From contig JAMQCK010000642.1 in the NCBI GenBank assembly GCA_024196135.1, forward strand, positions 1 through 18,466: 18,466 nt of DNA, given 5' to 3'. Below the pieces are notes generated by a model. The model worked only from the letters and a program-made list of their open reading frames with translations, was not told where the DNA came from and did no database searches. Position 1 is the stretch's first letter; every line of letters starts with the position of its first letter. This DNA is from Pleurotus ostreatus/Saccharomyces cerevisiae fusant (taxonomy: Eukaryota > Opisthokonta). This document shows, in pieces, positions 6,753 to 16,031 of this stretch. A program made the translations under genes and the position numbers.

Positions 6753-7169
6753 TTACAGAATGTTTCGTTCGGTCTTCCTCCCTATATCTTGTATGCGAGC
6801 GCATGACGAGGAGGCGGTGAGGAGCAAGCGGGCGCGCCTGGGCAGAAAATCGGAGGAAAGGCTGGGATTCTGTTCAAAGTGTAATGAGGTCCGCGGAGGG
6901 ATTCTCGCCAGGAGACGAAATTCGACTGTCGGACTGAGGGACGAAGTACGACCGTTGAGATGCGAGAAGTTGTTTAAGACGAGGGTACGTGAGCATTCCT
7001 GGCAAGTGGCATCCCCATACGGACGATAGCCGCGTGTTCGGCGGATGCCACGACCTCGTGGTCCGTCCATCAATTTTCGCGCCTTGTTCTCAACCTCGTC
7101 ATCGTGCATTGCCGAATGCTCCCGTTCATGATGAGTAGGTTCCTCTTTAATGAATGGAGGTGTCGCCAT
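6753..7169 (-). CDS. Hypothetical protein, possible partial or spliced gene
   Basis: An open frame of 138 codons starts at an ATG in a good context (ATGGCG, 7169). The N-terminal part is charged and protein-like: it begins MATPPFIKEEP, includes KARKLMDGPRGRGIRRTRGY, and then CQECSRT (a CxxC pair) near residue 56. Part of it is repeated on the other strand at 6445-6507. In the best conserved block the third-base changes are synonymous, which supports this frame as coding now or in the past. The C-terminal half looks less natural and may be intron read-through: GTACCC just after the CxxC could be a donor. The plus strand is also open here (6760-7029, with CSKC near 6874), so strand is not settled. 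No family was recognised. Confidence 0.35.
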   Translation of the reverse strand: MATPPFIKEEPTHHEREHSAMHDDEVENKARKLMDGPRGRGIRRTRGYRPYGDATCQECSRTLVLNNFSHLNGRTSSLSPTVEFRLLARIPPRTSLHFEQNPSLSSDFLPRRARLLLTASSSCARIQDIGRKTERNIL

Positions 7170-7255
7170 GACCTCTCCAGCCTCAACTCGACTTTCACAG
7201 CCTCAAGATGAAGAACCTGTGTTCGTCTAGGTTATGATCGGCATGCAACTCATAG

Positions 7256-7305
7256 AAATGCCACATGCGATTCATGGGAATGCTACATGCGATTCATGGG
7301 AATAC
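7256..7305. repeat. Direct repeat, 22/23-bp unit, about 2 copies
   Basis: ATGCYACATGCGATTCATGG occurs twice head to tail, with a partial copy upstream. Confidence 0.8.
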
Positions 7306-7745
7306 AGCTGTGGCTCTGCATCTCGGCGCTCTCTTTGATTCTCGGAGATCCCTTGAATACACGCTCGCCCCTTGAATCGCTGGGCTCTCCCTTTGATTCT
7401 CGGACACCCTGATCCTCAGAGGTCAGATTGGCGCCCAGATCTCCCTCGCACCGCAATTTCTGTGACATCGAAAAGCGCCCTAGCTCCAACCGAACCGGAT
7501 CTTCCCCTGCACCTGCATCGGATCCTCGCTTGCTCCGGCATACAATGCTTATGTCGTACGTAACCGCGCCACCACGGCCCTCTTTCATCGCGTCCAAATG
7601 GAGAACAACGATTTCTATTTGGAGAACAGGATAACACCGGGAACGGGATAGCACCTGCCGCTGTCGGTTGTCGATCGACCGGGGCGGTTGCCATGCCCTC
7701 GAGGGGGTGGTCAAGCGTAGTTTATGAAGGGCCGTCCGGAAGTGG
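7306..7745. other. Gene-free upstream region of gene A
   Basis: Open frames occur on both strands but none shows a domain or good coding character. CTTTGATTCTCGGA is present twice (near 7333 and 7391). Nothing else was recognised. Confidence 0.4.
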
Positions 7746-7803
7746 TATATATTCCAAGCATTCGGCGCGATATATATTCCAAGCATTCGGTGCGATATAT
7801 AAG
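7746..7803 (+). promoter_or_regulatory. Probable promoter of gene A with duplicated TATA element
   Basis: Two near-identical 25-bp units (7746-7770 and 7771-7795, form TATATATTCCAAGCATTCGG then YGCGA) run directly into TATATAAG at 7796-7803. TATATAAG is a good TATA box about 200 bp before the gene A start. The duplication gives three TATA-like elements 25 bp apart. The 5' leader that follows is pyrimidine-rich, as in many fungal genes. Confidence 0.65.
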
Positions 7804-8001
7804 CCAACGGGTCAGCGCATCCTCAGCCGCTCGATTCGTTCTCCAGGCCATTGCCACCTGCTTCCGCCCCTTCACATTCGTCCAGCGCGCCTCCTTACAG
7901 TCGACGAGCGCTTCTTCATTTTCATCCAACGAGCCCGCTGCCACCATTGCCCGTCTCTCCCATTCCCACGTCTTTCAGTACCCTTTACCCCACCAACCAC
8001 A

Positions 8002-10289
8002 ATGGCACGCACGCCCAAGTCGTTGGTGGCAAAGAAGCAGCAGACGACGGCGGGGAAGAAGCAACGGACGACGGCGGGGAAGAAGCAGCAGTCGACGTCG
8101 GGGAAGAAGTCGACCACGAAGCAGCAGAATACGCGCGCCAAAGCAGCGTGCTGTGCGCGGGATCGGGCTCGGTATAAGGTGAGTCGCGGGAGCAATTTGT
8201 TGTTCGCGCGCGACACAAGGTGCCGTCGTTCTCGCGCGGGGTACAAGGTGCCGTCGTGTTCGCGCACGGTACAAGGTCGAGTATGGAGGCGGCTCAACGA
8301 GAATAGTCGGGACGGCCATTTCCTACCCGCCACCGACGCCGGCGGCCTTCACCCCACTGTCGTCCTTGTGCTTTACTATCCCCAGCTGCCGTCCTTGTCC
8401 TTTTACCCCCAACTGCCGCCCATGTCCTTTACCCCAAGCTAACCGCCACCGACAAATAACTAACACCCCTCCCAGACCGTCCTCTTCCCCGACCTCTACA
8501 TCGCGGACTACACCGACGACCGCTGCGACAAATGCGGCGTCGAAGCGAAGACGACGATCGAGAAGCTGCGGCATTTGATTGTGCATATTCCGCGGGGACA
8601 TCCGGCGTGGGTTATGTTTCGTCGGTGGGTGTTGGTTTTTTTGTGGTTGTGTGATTCTTTTGTGGTTGTGGATTTTATGGGGTTGGGCGAGTTTGAAGCC
8701 TGAGTCGACTCGCGCCCTCGATTCCTTAGAGCCTGCGACGCGTGTCCGCTCCCCTCCTCCGACCTCTTCGCCTTCCCCGTCTCTTCGCTTTCCCCATCTC
8801 TTCGCTTTCCCCAATATCGGCCACCCGCGAATGATGACTGACGCCCTCTCCACAGCTGTCAGTGTATAATTTGCGGCCAGCAGCTTCCGGGCATGGATCA
8901 AGCCGCAGACCACTACTCACGCTGGCAGTGAGTTTTTTTCTCGACACCCTCGCATACCCCATACCCCATATTTCCTACCACGGACCGCTTTCTTCAAGCG
9001 CCCGATGTCCATCCAATCAACGTCATACACCGGCATCCCTCTCCTCGTTCCCGTCCTCTACCTCATTCCCCTCTCGTACCGCATATCCCTTCACCAACTA
9101 ACCACCCACCCCCAGCCGCGCATCCTTCAACTACCCGTGCCCGCACGAGGGCTGCGATGTGAAGAAGGGGGACCGGGCGGGGGTCTATCGACATCGGAGG
9201 AGGGCGCATGGTTATAAGACGAAGAAGGAGTTGGAGGCGGAGGCGGCAGGTGAGGGGGAGGCGGAGGCGGAGGCGGAAGCAGTGATTGAGCGGGAGGAGG
9301 AGGAGGACGCGGACGCGGAGGAGGAAGAGGAGACGGCCGACGTCCATCACCAGACCGTTCAAGACTGCTCCGCGCCGACGTCGAACTCGTCAACCCCTTT
9401 GGCAACACCGCCTCCTCCTGACTTTTCCTCGACCTTCGAGGCAGCATGCGCGTCGACGTTCGTGGGTCCCTGCGAGCAATATCCCGGCGAAGATACCGGG
9501 ATGTCCTCATCCAGCCAGGATCCAGGAATGCCCGCGTACGGTGCTGCGGTCTACGGTCTTGACTCCTTCGCGCCTCGCCAGACCGACTTCTACTTCGCTG
9601 GCGAGCCCGGTTTCCACTTTGCGCACAAGCCCGGCTTCAACTTCGCGCCTGCGATGGGCGTCGGCGGCTTCACCACCCCGACGAACGTCGGCGGCTTCGC
9701 CACCCCGACGAACATCGACGGCTTTGCTACTCCTCCGGTAGACTTCAACGCCTTCAATCAGCCCGCTCAGCCCGCTCCTTCGGGCGCAACTCTATCCGCT
9801 CCAGCGATAACTCCTCCGCCTCAGGCTGGTACCGTCAGCATCTCGCGCTCCCGCCGTCCTCGCTCGCGGAACGGCATCCAGTTCTCCGGCTTCGTGTTCT
9901 CGAATCCTGATGGGAGGACGCTGAGCCGTGACGAGAAGTCGTCAAGCCGTGCATCTATCGGCCACCCTTACGCGCGCCATGCGCCACAGGTTGCATCGTC
10001 GAGCCCGGCGAACATTCCACGGCCTATGCACTTTTCACAGACCTGGAGCGCTGATCCGGGGATGCGCGCGCAGCCCTCTCCCCTCGCACTGCAGCCCGTG
10101 GACGCCTTCAACACCTTCCACTCGGTGGACGTCTCCGACACCCTCAACTCGGTGGAAGTCTCCGACGCCTACAACTCGATGGACGTCTTCGGCGCCTACA
10201 ACCCGATGGCCGTATCCGACGCCTACAACCCGTGGTTCGATCTCCGTGGGGCCCCGATGGTCGACTTCGGCGACGCGATCGTGCCTTGA
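8002..10289 (+). CDS. Gene A: three-finger C2H2 zinc-finger protein, 4 exons, 517 aa
   Basis: Exons: 8002-8178, 8476-8606, 8856-8927 and 9116-10289. Introns use GTGAGT, GTGGGT and GTGAGT donors, with branch sites at 8460-8464 (CTAAC), 8838-8842 (CTGAC) and 9098-9102 (CTAAC). The start context is CACAATGG. Residues 11-34 are three KKQQTTAG-type octapeptides. Zinc ligands by residue: finger 1 C76, C79, H92, H96; finger 2 C106, C109, H122, H127; finger 3 C135, C140, H153, H158. H127 is created by joining exons 3 and 4, which confirms the splice. An E-rich stretch (about 163-202) follows, then a Pro/Ser/Thr-rich tail with nonapeptide repeats at 308-334 and 456-500. Probably a nuclear DNA-binding regulator (inferred from the family). 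The hydrophobic core positions of all three fingers are atypical. It is paralogous to gene B, which is convergent. Exon 1 and the exon 2/3 junction are the least certain parts; joining 8610 to 8863 also keeps the frame. Confidence 0.85.
8032..8103 (+). repeat. 24-bp coding repeat in gene A exon 1, 3 copies
   Basis: Three in-frame 24-bp units encode KKQQTTAG, KKQRTTAG and KKQQSTSG. Gene B has only 12 residues in exon 1 (MAPTRTSKAAKK, against MARTPKSLVAKK here), so the repeat is an expansion specific to gene A. The Lys-rich stretch could serve as a nuclear localisation signal. Confidence 0.9.
8179..8475 (+). other. Gene A intron 1 with tandemly repeated splice-site-like ends
   Basis: This 297-nt intron is open in one frame for most of its length. 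Its 5' part repeats the exon-end motif ACAAG/GTGCCGTCGT at 28-bp spacing (junctions after 8219, 8247 and 8275). Its 3' part repeats CTGCCGTCCTTGTCCTTTTA-like units (about 8357-8440). The true acceptor is preceded by CTAAC at 8460-8464. The matching intron of gene B is 87 nt. Confidence 0.7.
8607..8855 (+). other. Gene A intron 2 with internal repeats
   Basis: This 249-nt intron has two copies of TTTTGTGGTTGTG near its 5' end and three copies of TCTTCGCYTTCCCC at about 8765-8815. The gene B counterpart is 59 nt. Confidence 0.65.
9657..9737 (+). repeat. 27-bp coding repeat in gene A, 3 copies
   Basis: Three in-frame 27-bp units encode GVGGFTTPT, NVGGFATPT and NIDGFATPP (residues 308-334). Just before them is a pair of 8-residue repeats, GFHFAHKP and GFNFAPAM. 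Confidence 0.9.
10101..10235 (+). repeat. 27-bp coding repeat near the gene A C-terminus, 5 copies
   Basis: Five in-frame 27-bp units encode DAFNTFHSV, DVSDTLNSV, EVSDAYNSM, DVFGAYNPM and AVSDAYNPW (residues 456-500). The tail is rich in acidic and aromatic residues, a composition seen in activation domains. That role is inferred, not shown. Confidence 0.9.
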
Positions 10290-11308
10290 GCGTCGAGTCT
10301 TTGTACCATGGTGGTCTCGTTCACCTTTCACTCCACCCTTGCATCTTTCACTCTACGATTGCATTTCCCCGCACCCAACCTCATACCCTATCCTCTCGCT
10401 AATTACTCGCATTGTCCCGTTGCATCCTCTCCCCTGATTTTCTCGTCATCGTCTCGCACTTGGAACTCGCATCATGGACCATGTTCTCATTCGACTACTG
10501 GTTTACATATCTCTGCACACTTTTAACATGGGTAGACTTCCCGTCTCGGACTCACTACAATTCCTTAGATACCCTACACGTCAGCTCCACAATTACTAGA
10601 CTTGATCATACGCCTCGTACTGTGTTCATACCCAATCTATCCCAGTGCTCACGCTCCTCGTATACCATAGAATTCGACTCGATCTGGACAGAACTCGTTA
10701 TGCTGTATAACAAGCTACTCGTGAGATCAAGCGGGCGAGTTATATTCGAGTCTGATTACAGACATAGCGTAGAATCCGGGAGTATGCTGGGAGTATGGAA
10801 GAGACATGCACCGCACACTCCACTTGATTTAAGGCGCTCTCCGGTTGGCATCCCTGCTCCGCGTCTTCGAAGCAGGCTGGTATCCACAAGCGGGCGCTCG
10901 AATGTCAAGCGCTAGGTGCTTGCGCATCTCCTCTGCGTCTGCAGAATTAAACATAAGTTTAAACTTCGAGACCCACGATGTGAAAGGGCCCTCTCGAGCC
11001 ATCCCAGTATTCGACGCCGTCAGCCCTTCGGATTCCTTTTCGCAAGAGCCGGCAAACATTCTCAGGATAGTAAACCATCGAGTTGTGTTAAGTATGCGAT
11101 CAAGACATTAGTGCAGATATAGGTGCGCTTTAGTAGTACGCGGGCGAAGTATCTTGTTCTGCAGCAATGGACTGCGAACGGCGCAGGGCAAGGCAATGCC
11201 GCTGGTGAGAGAGCAAAAGTCCCAGCGTAGGCTCTTTACGCGGCTGTGAGGCGACCGTCGGCACGCAGAGAGCCATCACTTGCGATTAGAACGCGGTCGA
11301 CGCTGTGT
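10290..11308. other. Intergenic region between convergent genes A and B
   Basis: About 1 kb contains both 3' ends. The first 300 bases are pyrimidine-rich on the plus strand. AAGTTTAAACTT at 10959-10970 is a perfect 12-bp palindrome. No clear polyadenylation signal and no gene were identified; the short open frames overlap on both strands and lack coding character. Confidence 0.5.
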
Positions 11309-12705
11309 TCAAGGAAATATTGGTTGCTGATGATGCCAATCGGCATAGTCGAAGTCGAACGCGTTAGGAGATGCATTGCTCGCCTCGTCAGGGGACCACG
11401 TCGTTGCATCAGCGAGCCAATCGTAGGCGGGCTGATAAATGGCCGCAGGAGCATAATGCTCCTGCGCAAAATCGGCTGATGGAGGCTGCGACGTGACCTC
11501 CGGAGGCGACGAGAGGTGCGAGGTCGAGGCCGAGTGAAAGCCGGAGCGGTTTGTAGGCGGGGGCCAGTCCTGCGCCGAAGCGTAGTAGGCAGGCACCTGG
11601 TTCTCTTGGCTATAGAGTATGTCCTCTCGCGGGTAAGGGGCGTCGTCGAAAGCTGGCGCAAATGTGTCTGGCGAACCTAGCGCCCGCGTGTCGGCGAAGT
11701 TGGTGTCGGCAGGTGCCACGGAGTCGCCGTAGTCGTAACCGAGCGTCGAGTGGATCATGCCGCCGAACGTCCCGTCACTTAGCTCACTGTTGACCGCTAG
11801 ACCGGACGCATCAACATACTCCACCGAAGATCCATACGGATGATAGTGAGGGTCGACAATCGGCGCGGTCTCATCGCACCCGGTCGTAGCAGGCAGAAGA
11901 TTGACCCATTCGCGGGTCCTCTGCAGGGGCGGAATCTCCGTCTGAGGCGCAGCGGAAGTCGATGCTTGCTTATCGTCGTCCGAGTCGTTTCGCGCATTCT
12001 CCTTCGACGATCCGGTCGACGGTGCCATCTCGTACGGCTCCTCCCTCTGCCCGCGCGCGTTCGGCGTCTCGTAGTTGTGCTTCCTTCTACGGTGGCGCAA
12101 GAGGCCGCCCAAGCAGGCGAACGCCTTATCGCAGCTAGGGCATGGATTCTTCAGGCTCTCGTCGCTGTAAATGCGGTCAGCCGAAGTGCAGGAAGATGGG
12201 GGATGTTTAAGGAGTGCTTGGATAGGGAGTGAGGGAGACGCATGATAGAGGGAGGGGAAAGACGTCGAAGCAAGGTATATGAGGCGGTTGGATACGCACT
12301 GGTAGGCCGCCACGTGTCTCCTAAGCCCGTTGGATTGGGAGAAGCCCATCCCGCAATATTCACAGCGATAGGGTCTTGGAGAGACCGGAATCAGCACTAC
12401 TTCGCGAGGGAGTAAAAAGGTTATATCACGCACCGCTTGACGGCATCCGCCCACCACAAGTTGTCCGATAAGTGGCCAATGCTATGCATTCTTTGGTTGT
12501 GCCGGTCGATTACCCTCACGCCGCATCCCTCGCATATGTTGTTGACGAAGCCAGGGAGGCTCTCATGGGAGTAACATTCCTTCTACGAGGATGCGCGTCA
12601 GTGAATCGTAGTCGGACAGGTACGGGGAAACGGGAAGCGGACGACGGACTAAGAAACTGCGAAACTCACTTTCTTCGCGGCCTTCGAAGTCCTGGTTGGG
12701 GCCAT
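11309..12705 (-). CDS. Gene B: three-finger C2H2 zinc-finger protein, 4 exons, 371 aa
   Basis: Exons on the minus strand: 12705-12670, 12582-12434, 12374-12300 and 12164-11309 (TGA). Introns are 87, 59 and 135 nt, with donors GTGAGT, GTGCGT and GTGCGT and CTGAC branch sites at 12597-12601 and 12176-12180. Zinc ligands by residue: finger 1 C29, C32, H45, H49; finger 2 C66, C69, H82, H87; finger 3 C95, C98, H111, H116. Fingers 2 and 3 fit the classical C-X2-C-X3-F-X5-L-X2-H-X4-H pattern. H87 is formed across the exon 3/4 junction, as in gene A. The tail (about residues 117-371) is Ser/Pro/acidic and ends in an aromatic-acidic stretch, AFDFDYADW. Probably a nuclear DNA-binding regulator (inferred from the family). 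An ATG at 12457 would give a longer unspliced frame, but that reads through introns 2 and 3 and loses finger 1. Confidence 0.88.
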
Positions 12706-12866
12706 AGTGAGCGCGAAATCACAGGATCAGAAGAGTTTTGGGATATCGAAGGCGTCGAGTTTGCACTCAGTGGCGACGACGACGACTCCGCGAGGACGGA
12801 CTGCGCGCAGCGGAGAGCGACTCGCGAGGGCTGGAAGGGCGAGCAAAGCTGGCCTGAAGCACCCTA

Positions 12867-12876
12867 GCTATATAGC
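12867..12876 (-). promoter_or_regulatory. Probable TATA box of gene B
   Basis: GCTATATAGC (palindromic) lies about 165 bp upstream of the gene B start codon, comparable to the roughly 200 bp for gene A. Confidence 0.5.
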
Positions 12877-12879
12877 GCG

Positions 12880-14800
12880 CCCCCGCGAGATGTTCCCACC
12901 CTTTGCCTACCCTCGACGGCCTCGGCTGCTTGACGACTTGACCATTTTCGCGGAGTACAGACGCCCTTATTCTGCATTACGAGCGGCGCTTGCCTTGATC
13001 AAGTGATTCTATGAAAGGGTGGCCCGGACTTGAGTAGACAAGACGCGTGGGAAGGGCCACCGAGCCTGGATCGTTGTGTCAGCCAGGGTTCGTGGGTGGT
13101 AGGGGACGACCTGCCATATACGGTAATTTCGGTGCTGATCAAGTGACGAAGATGCGAGTGGCGGTTCGGAGGGGGTCCGGAGGTCATGTCGCGAAACAAG
13201 GACGTCAAGTATATGACAACCCGAATGCAACGCGCCCCCTGATCTGCGCTATGGAGGGATGGAAAGGCGCTCCCACGTTCAGAGCATAGCTAGCGGTGCT
13301 TTGTGATCTCGCAGCCCTAGCACAACGCGCACCATTAATGAATGGTCGCGGGGTTCGTCGCACACGTAAAACCTGCATAGGCCAGGGGATGGGGGAGGGG
13401 AGAAAGTCGTTTCCGTTCGAGACGAGCCGTCTAAGGAGGCCGACGGGAGAAGAAAATGGATGAGGGTGGAAATGCGAGGTAGGACAGAGGACTACCACCG
13501 AGGATCGGAGCATGTAGTGCACGGGCATGTTTCTGTAGGCAGCGCTGATTTCTAAGCGCTTCGCTCAGCTACCGCGTCGCCACCTTTGATGCCTAGAGAA
13601 GCCGCGAGTCAAGTTATACGGAAGTCGTCCAAGTGCGAGAAGGAGGTAGGGGCTAGCTTCGATCGAGTAGAGCGTGTATTACCGTCTGGCATCGACCCAC
13701 GGACATGATTGATGAGTCGGCGAGCCATGCTGGTTTCGTACCGTATCGCGGAGCGCCCGCGCGTCTCGCGTGGTTGAGATTAGTCGTCTCGCCTGCATCG
13801 TCAGTCGAGCGCTTATCGCGCATCGTCGAGATTGTCGTCGGGTACTGTCAATCGGAGGAGATACAAGAAGAAAGATCGAGTACGGAGCCCGCGCGCGTTG
13901 AGCCTCAGCCCCGAAGACGTATTAGAGTAGAGAATTGGCTGGGTTTGCGTACGTCGAGCATCGAGCGTCGCCCCGGCGTCTAGCCAGAGAAAGGGCGGAG
14001 CGTTCCAGTTCGCCGCGTCGAGAATCAAGCGCCGCCGAGTCGAGCTGAGTTTGTGGATCCCGACGGTCGCCTGCGAGGTGGGAGAGGTAGAGGAAGCCTT
14101 TTATCAAGGCGTCATTTTGCGATCTTGAAAGCGTATCGGGCTTTGAAGTTCGAGTCGAAGTTGAGGAAGGAGCGCAGATATAAGTCGTGCTCGTCCAGCT
14201 TTTCTATAACGCGAATTGGAGATGATGGCAAAGTCGACAACCAGCGCTGAAGGAAAATATGCCGCAGTTCAGCGTCGCGTCCGAGAGCTCTGTCAAGTGC
14301 TGACCTGCATTCTTTGACGTGCACGAAGGAGAACAAAGGGCGAAATATCAAACGTCAAGAGTTGAGCCGCGTTGAGCCGAGTAGTGCGTCGAGCGAGCGA
14401 CAGACCGAGAGCCAGCATTGCATCTAGGCGAGCGTGGAGGGCCAAGGCTTGGTAGGTCATGCTGACTTGGTTCGAGCAGCCGAGCGGGGCGTCAATCGTC
14501 GTACTGAGCCCGCGGTCTAGCCCGTCGTCGAATACTGAGGATTGGAGACAAGGACAACGTCGGATTCAGTAAAGCTTCGTGGGGATGGCAGTATAAGACG
14601 AGGTTGAGTATTTTTGATTTAAGTCGAGCCCAACCTATGGCAGTCGGGTAGAGAGCTTCGCCAGTGGGTCGAGCCTACCAGCATATGGCCCGAGGTCGTC
14701 GAGACAGAGACATTGAGTCTGTAAGCCAGCCGTCGCATCGAAAATCTTTGGGTCGAGAGAAGCCGGCCGCGCATCCAGCATCGAGGTCGCGCCGAGTCAA
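12880..14800. other. Gene-free stretch rich in GTCGAG
   Basis: No domain-bearing frame was found. TGATCAAGTGA occurs near 12995 and again near 13135. From about 13660 to 14800 the words GTCGAG and TCGAGC are scattered at high frequency, with short direct repeats such as GTTGAGCCG (near 14360). It may be an old, decayed repeat element, but no terminal repeats or transposase were recognised. Confidence 0.4.
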
Positions 14801-15250
14801 GGTCGAAGTTGAAGTTGAGGTTGTATGAGCCCTCCTTACACACCTTTGCAAGCCGTAACCTTTGTTATCACAGGAGCTGCTGCAAACCCTTTGCATCCGT
14901 GGCTTCACCTGGAAAGGAGACGCCGGTCGGCGCGGCAGTGGTGTATGAGTCCGCGGGGGGCCGCAACGCCCCTTTGTTGATCGGCGCCATCACGACTGCC
15001 ATATTAGGAAGACTGGCCCGAGCAGCAGCCCAAACGATGTCCTTGGCGCCCTTCCGCAGGGCAGCGGCCACGCTCTCACTTCCCAATGATACATGAAGCC
15101 TCCCTCAACAAAATGTTGTACCCCGATTTTTCTGCAAGTCGTCCTCTCCCGGTATCTGACATAGCCACCAGCGAAAACTCCTGTCAAATGGCCGAATGAG
15201 AAAATTCGGGTCTCAACGTTTTGTCGAGAAGGTCTATACAGAGGTAATGA
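14801..15250. other. Region with protein-like open frames on both strands, unassigned
   Basis: Minus-strand 14868-15086 contains a GC3-rich frame including KGAKDIVWAAARASLPNMAV. A GTGAAG donor-like site follows its PTGVSFPG. The opposite strand is also open at 14809-15096 with a hydrophobic segment. I recognise no family and cannot choose the strand, so no gene is called. Confidence 0.25.
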
Positions 15251-15960
15251 GGCTCGAATTGAACGATACGGTGCACTCTAGAGGGACATCTCCTCGAAGG
15301 AAGCCTGACAACAAGATCTCTTCACTCGGAGACAAGGTTTAGAGACTGGCTCACCCGCACGTTATCATATACTTGTTTGACATACTTGACTATAGAAATG
15401 TACATTTGCAGTGGGGGAACGCTGCAGAAGTGCTGAACCAATTCAACGCCCGCGCGAGGGGACCTTTGCTCAGATGTTCAGATGTCGCCGCTAGGGACTT
15501 GCCTCACCCTCACAGAGCGCTTCTTGGTGCGCACCGCGTCAATTCTCGCACAAGAATGACAGTACCGGCGCTCTGAATACGGATGCACAGTTTCGATCGA
15601 CAATGATAGCGGTGGCAGATGCGCAGGCGCGATGGGCGTTGAGGACGGGTTTCGCAGGTCTAAGCGGTGATGGCTGCTGACTAAGCACGCCGATCACAAA
15701 CCGTGACTTGCGCCCCCTCACTATGACGTGTGTGTGACATGTCGCGTCTGCGTGACCGCACCCGTTTACGCGTGACCGGTCGAGTTTGTTGATCACGCCC
15801 AAGTTCGCGCCTTCGAGCTTCACCGCCAGCCTACCTGCGACCGCCAACACCTCCGTCCCCCTTGCACTCGCACCATCCTGGAGGAGGGATCAGAGACCAT
15901 TTTTTGGTGAGTGCTCGTTCAGACGCCCCCTGCTTCCCGCGCATCAACGCGCGCGACCTC
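15251..15960. other. Gene-free stretch, no recognised feature
   Basis: Short overlapping open frames occur on both strands, without motifs. No tandem array was seen. Confidence 0.4.
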
Positions 15961-15970
15961 GGAGGGGAAC

Positions 15971-16031
15971 CGCCCACGTATCTCGCCACTGCCACCTCCG
16001 CCGTAGTGAGGCTTGGAGAGATACGTGGGCG
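15971..16031. repeat. Perfect 14-bp inverted repeat (hairpin)
   Basis: CGCCCACGTATCTC at 15971-15984 is the exact reverse complement of 16018-16031, with a 33-nt spacer. It could form a stable hairpin. No target-site duplication or element boundary was identified. Confidence 0.8.

Noticed and set aside
9159..10289. Gene A as a single-exon gene starting within exon 4
   Set aside because: That start would cut finger 3 in half. Splicing to upstream exons restores three complete C2H2 fingers and a start matching gene B.
11309..12457. Gene B as an unspliced 382-codon gene
   Set aside because: The unspliced frame reads through introns 2 and 3, loses finger 1 and replaces the last His of finger 2 with Gln. 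Consensus splice sites restore all ligands.
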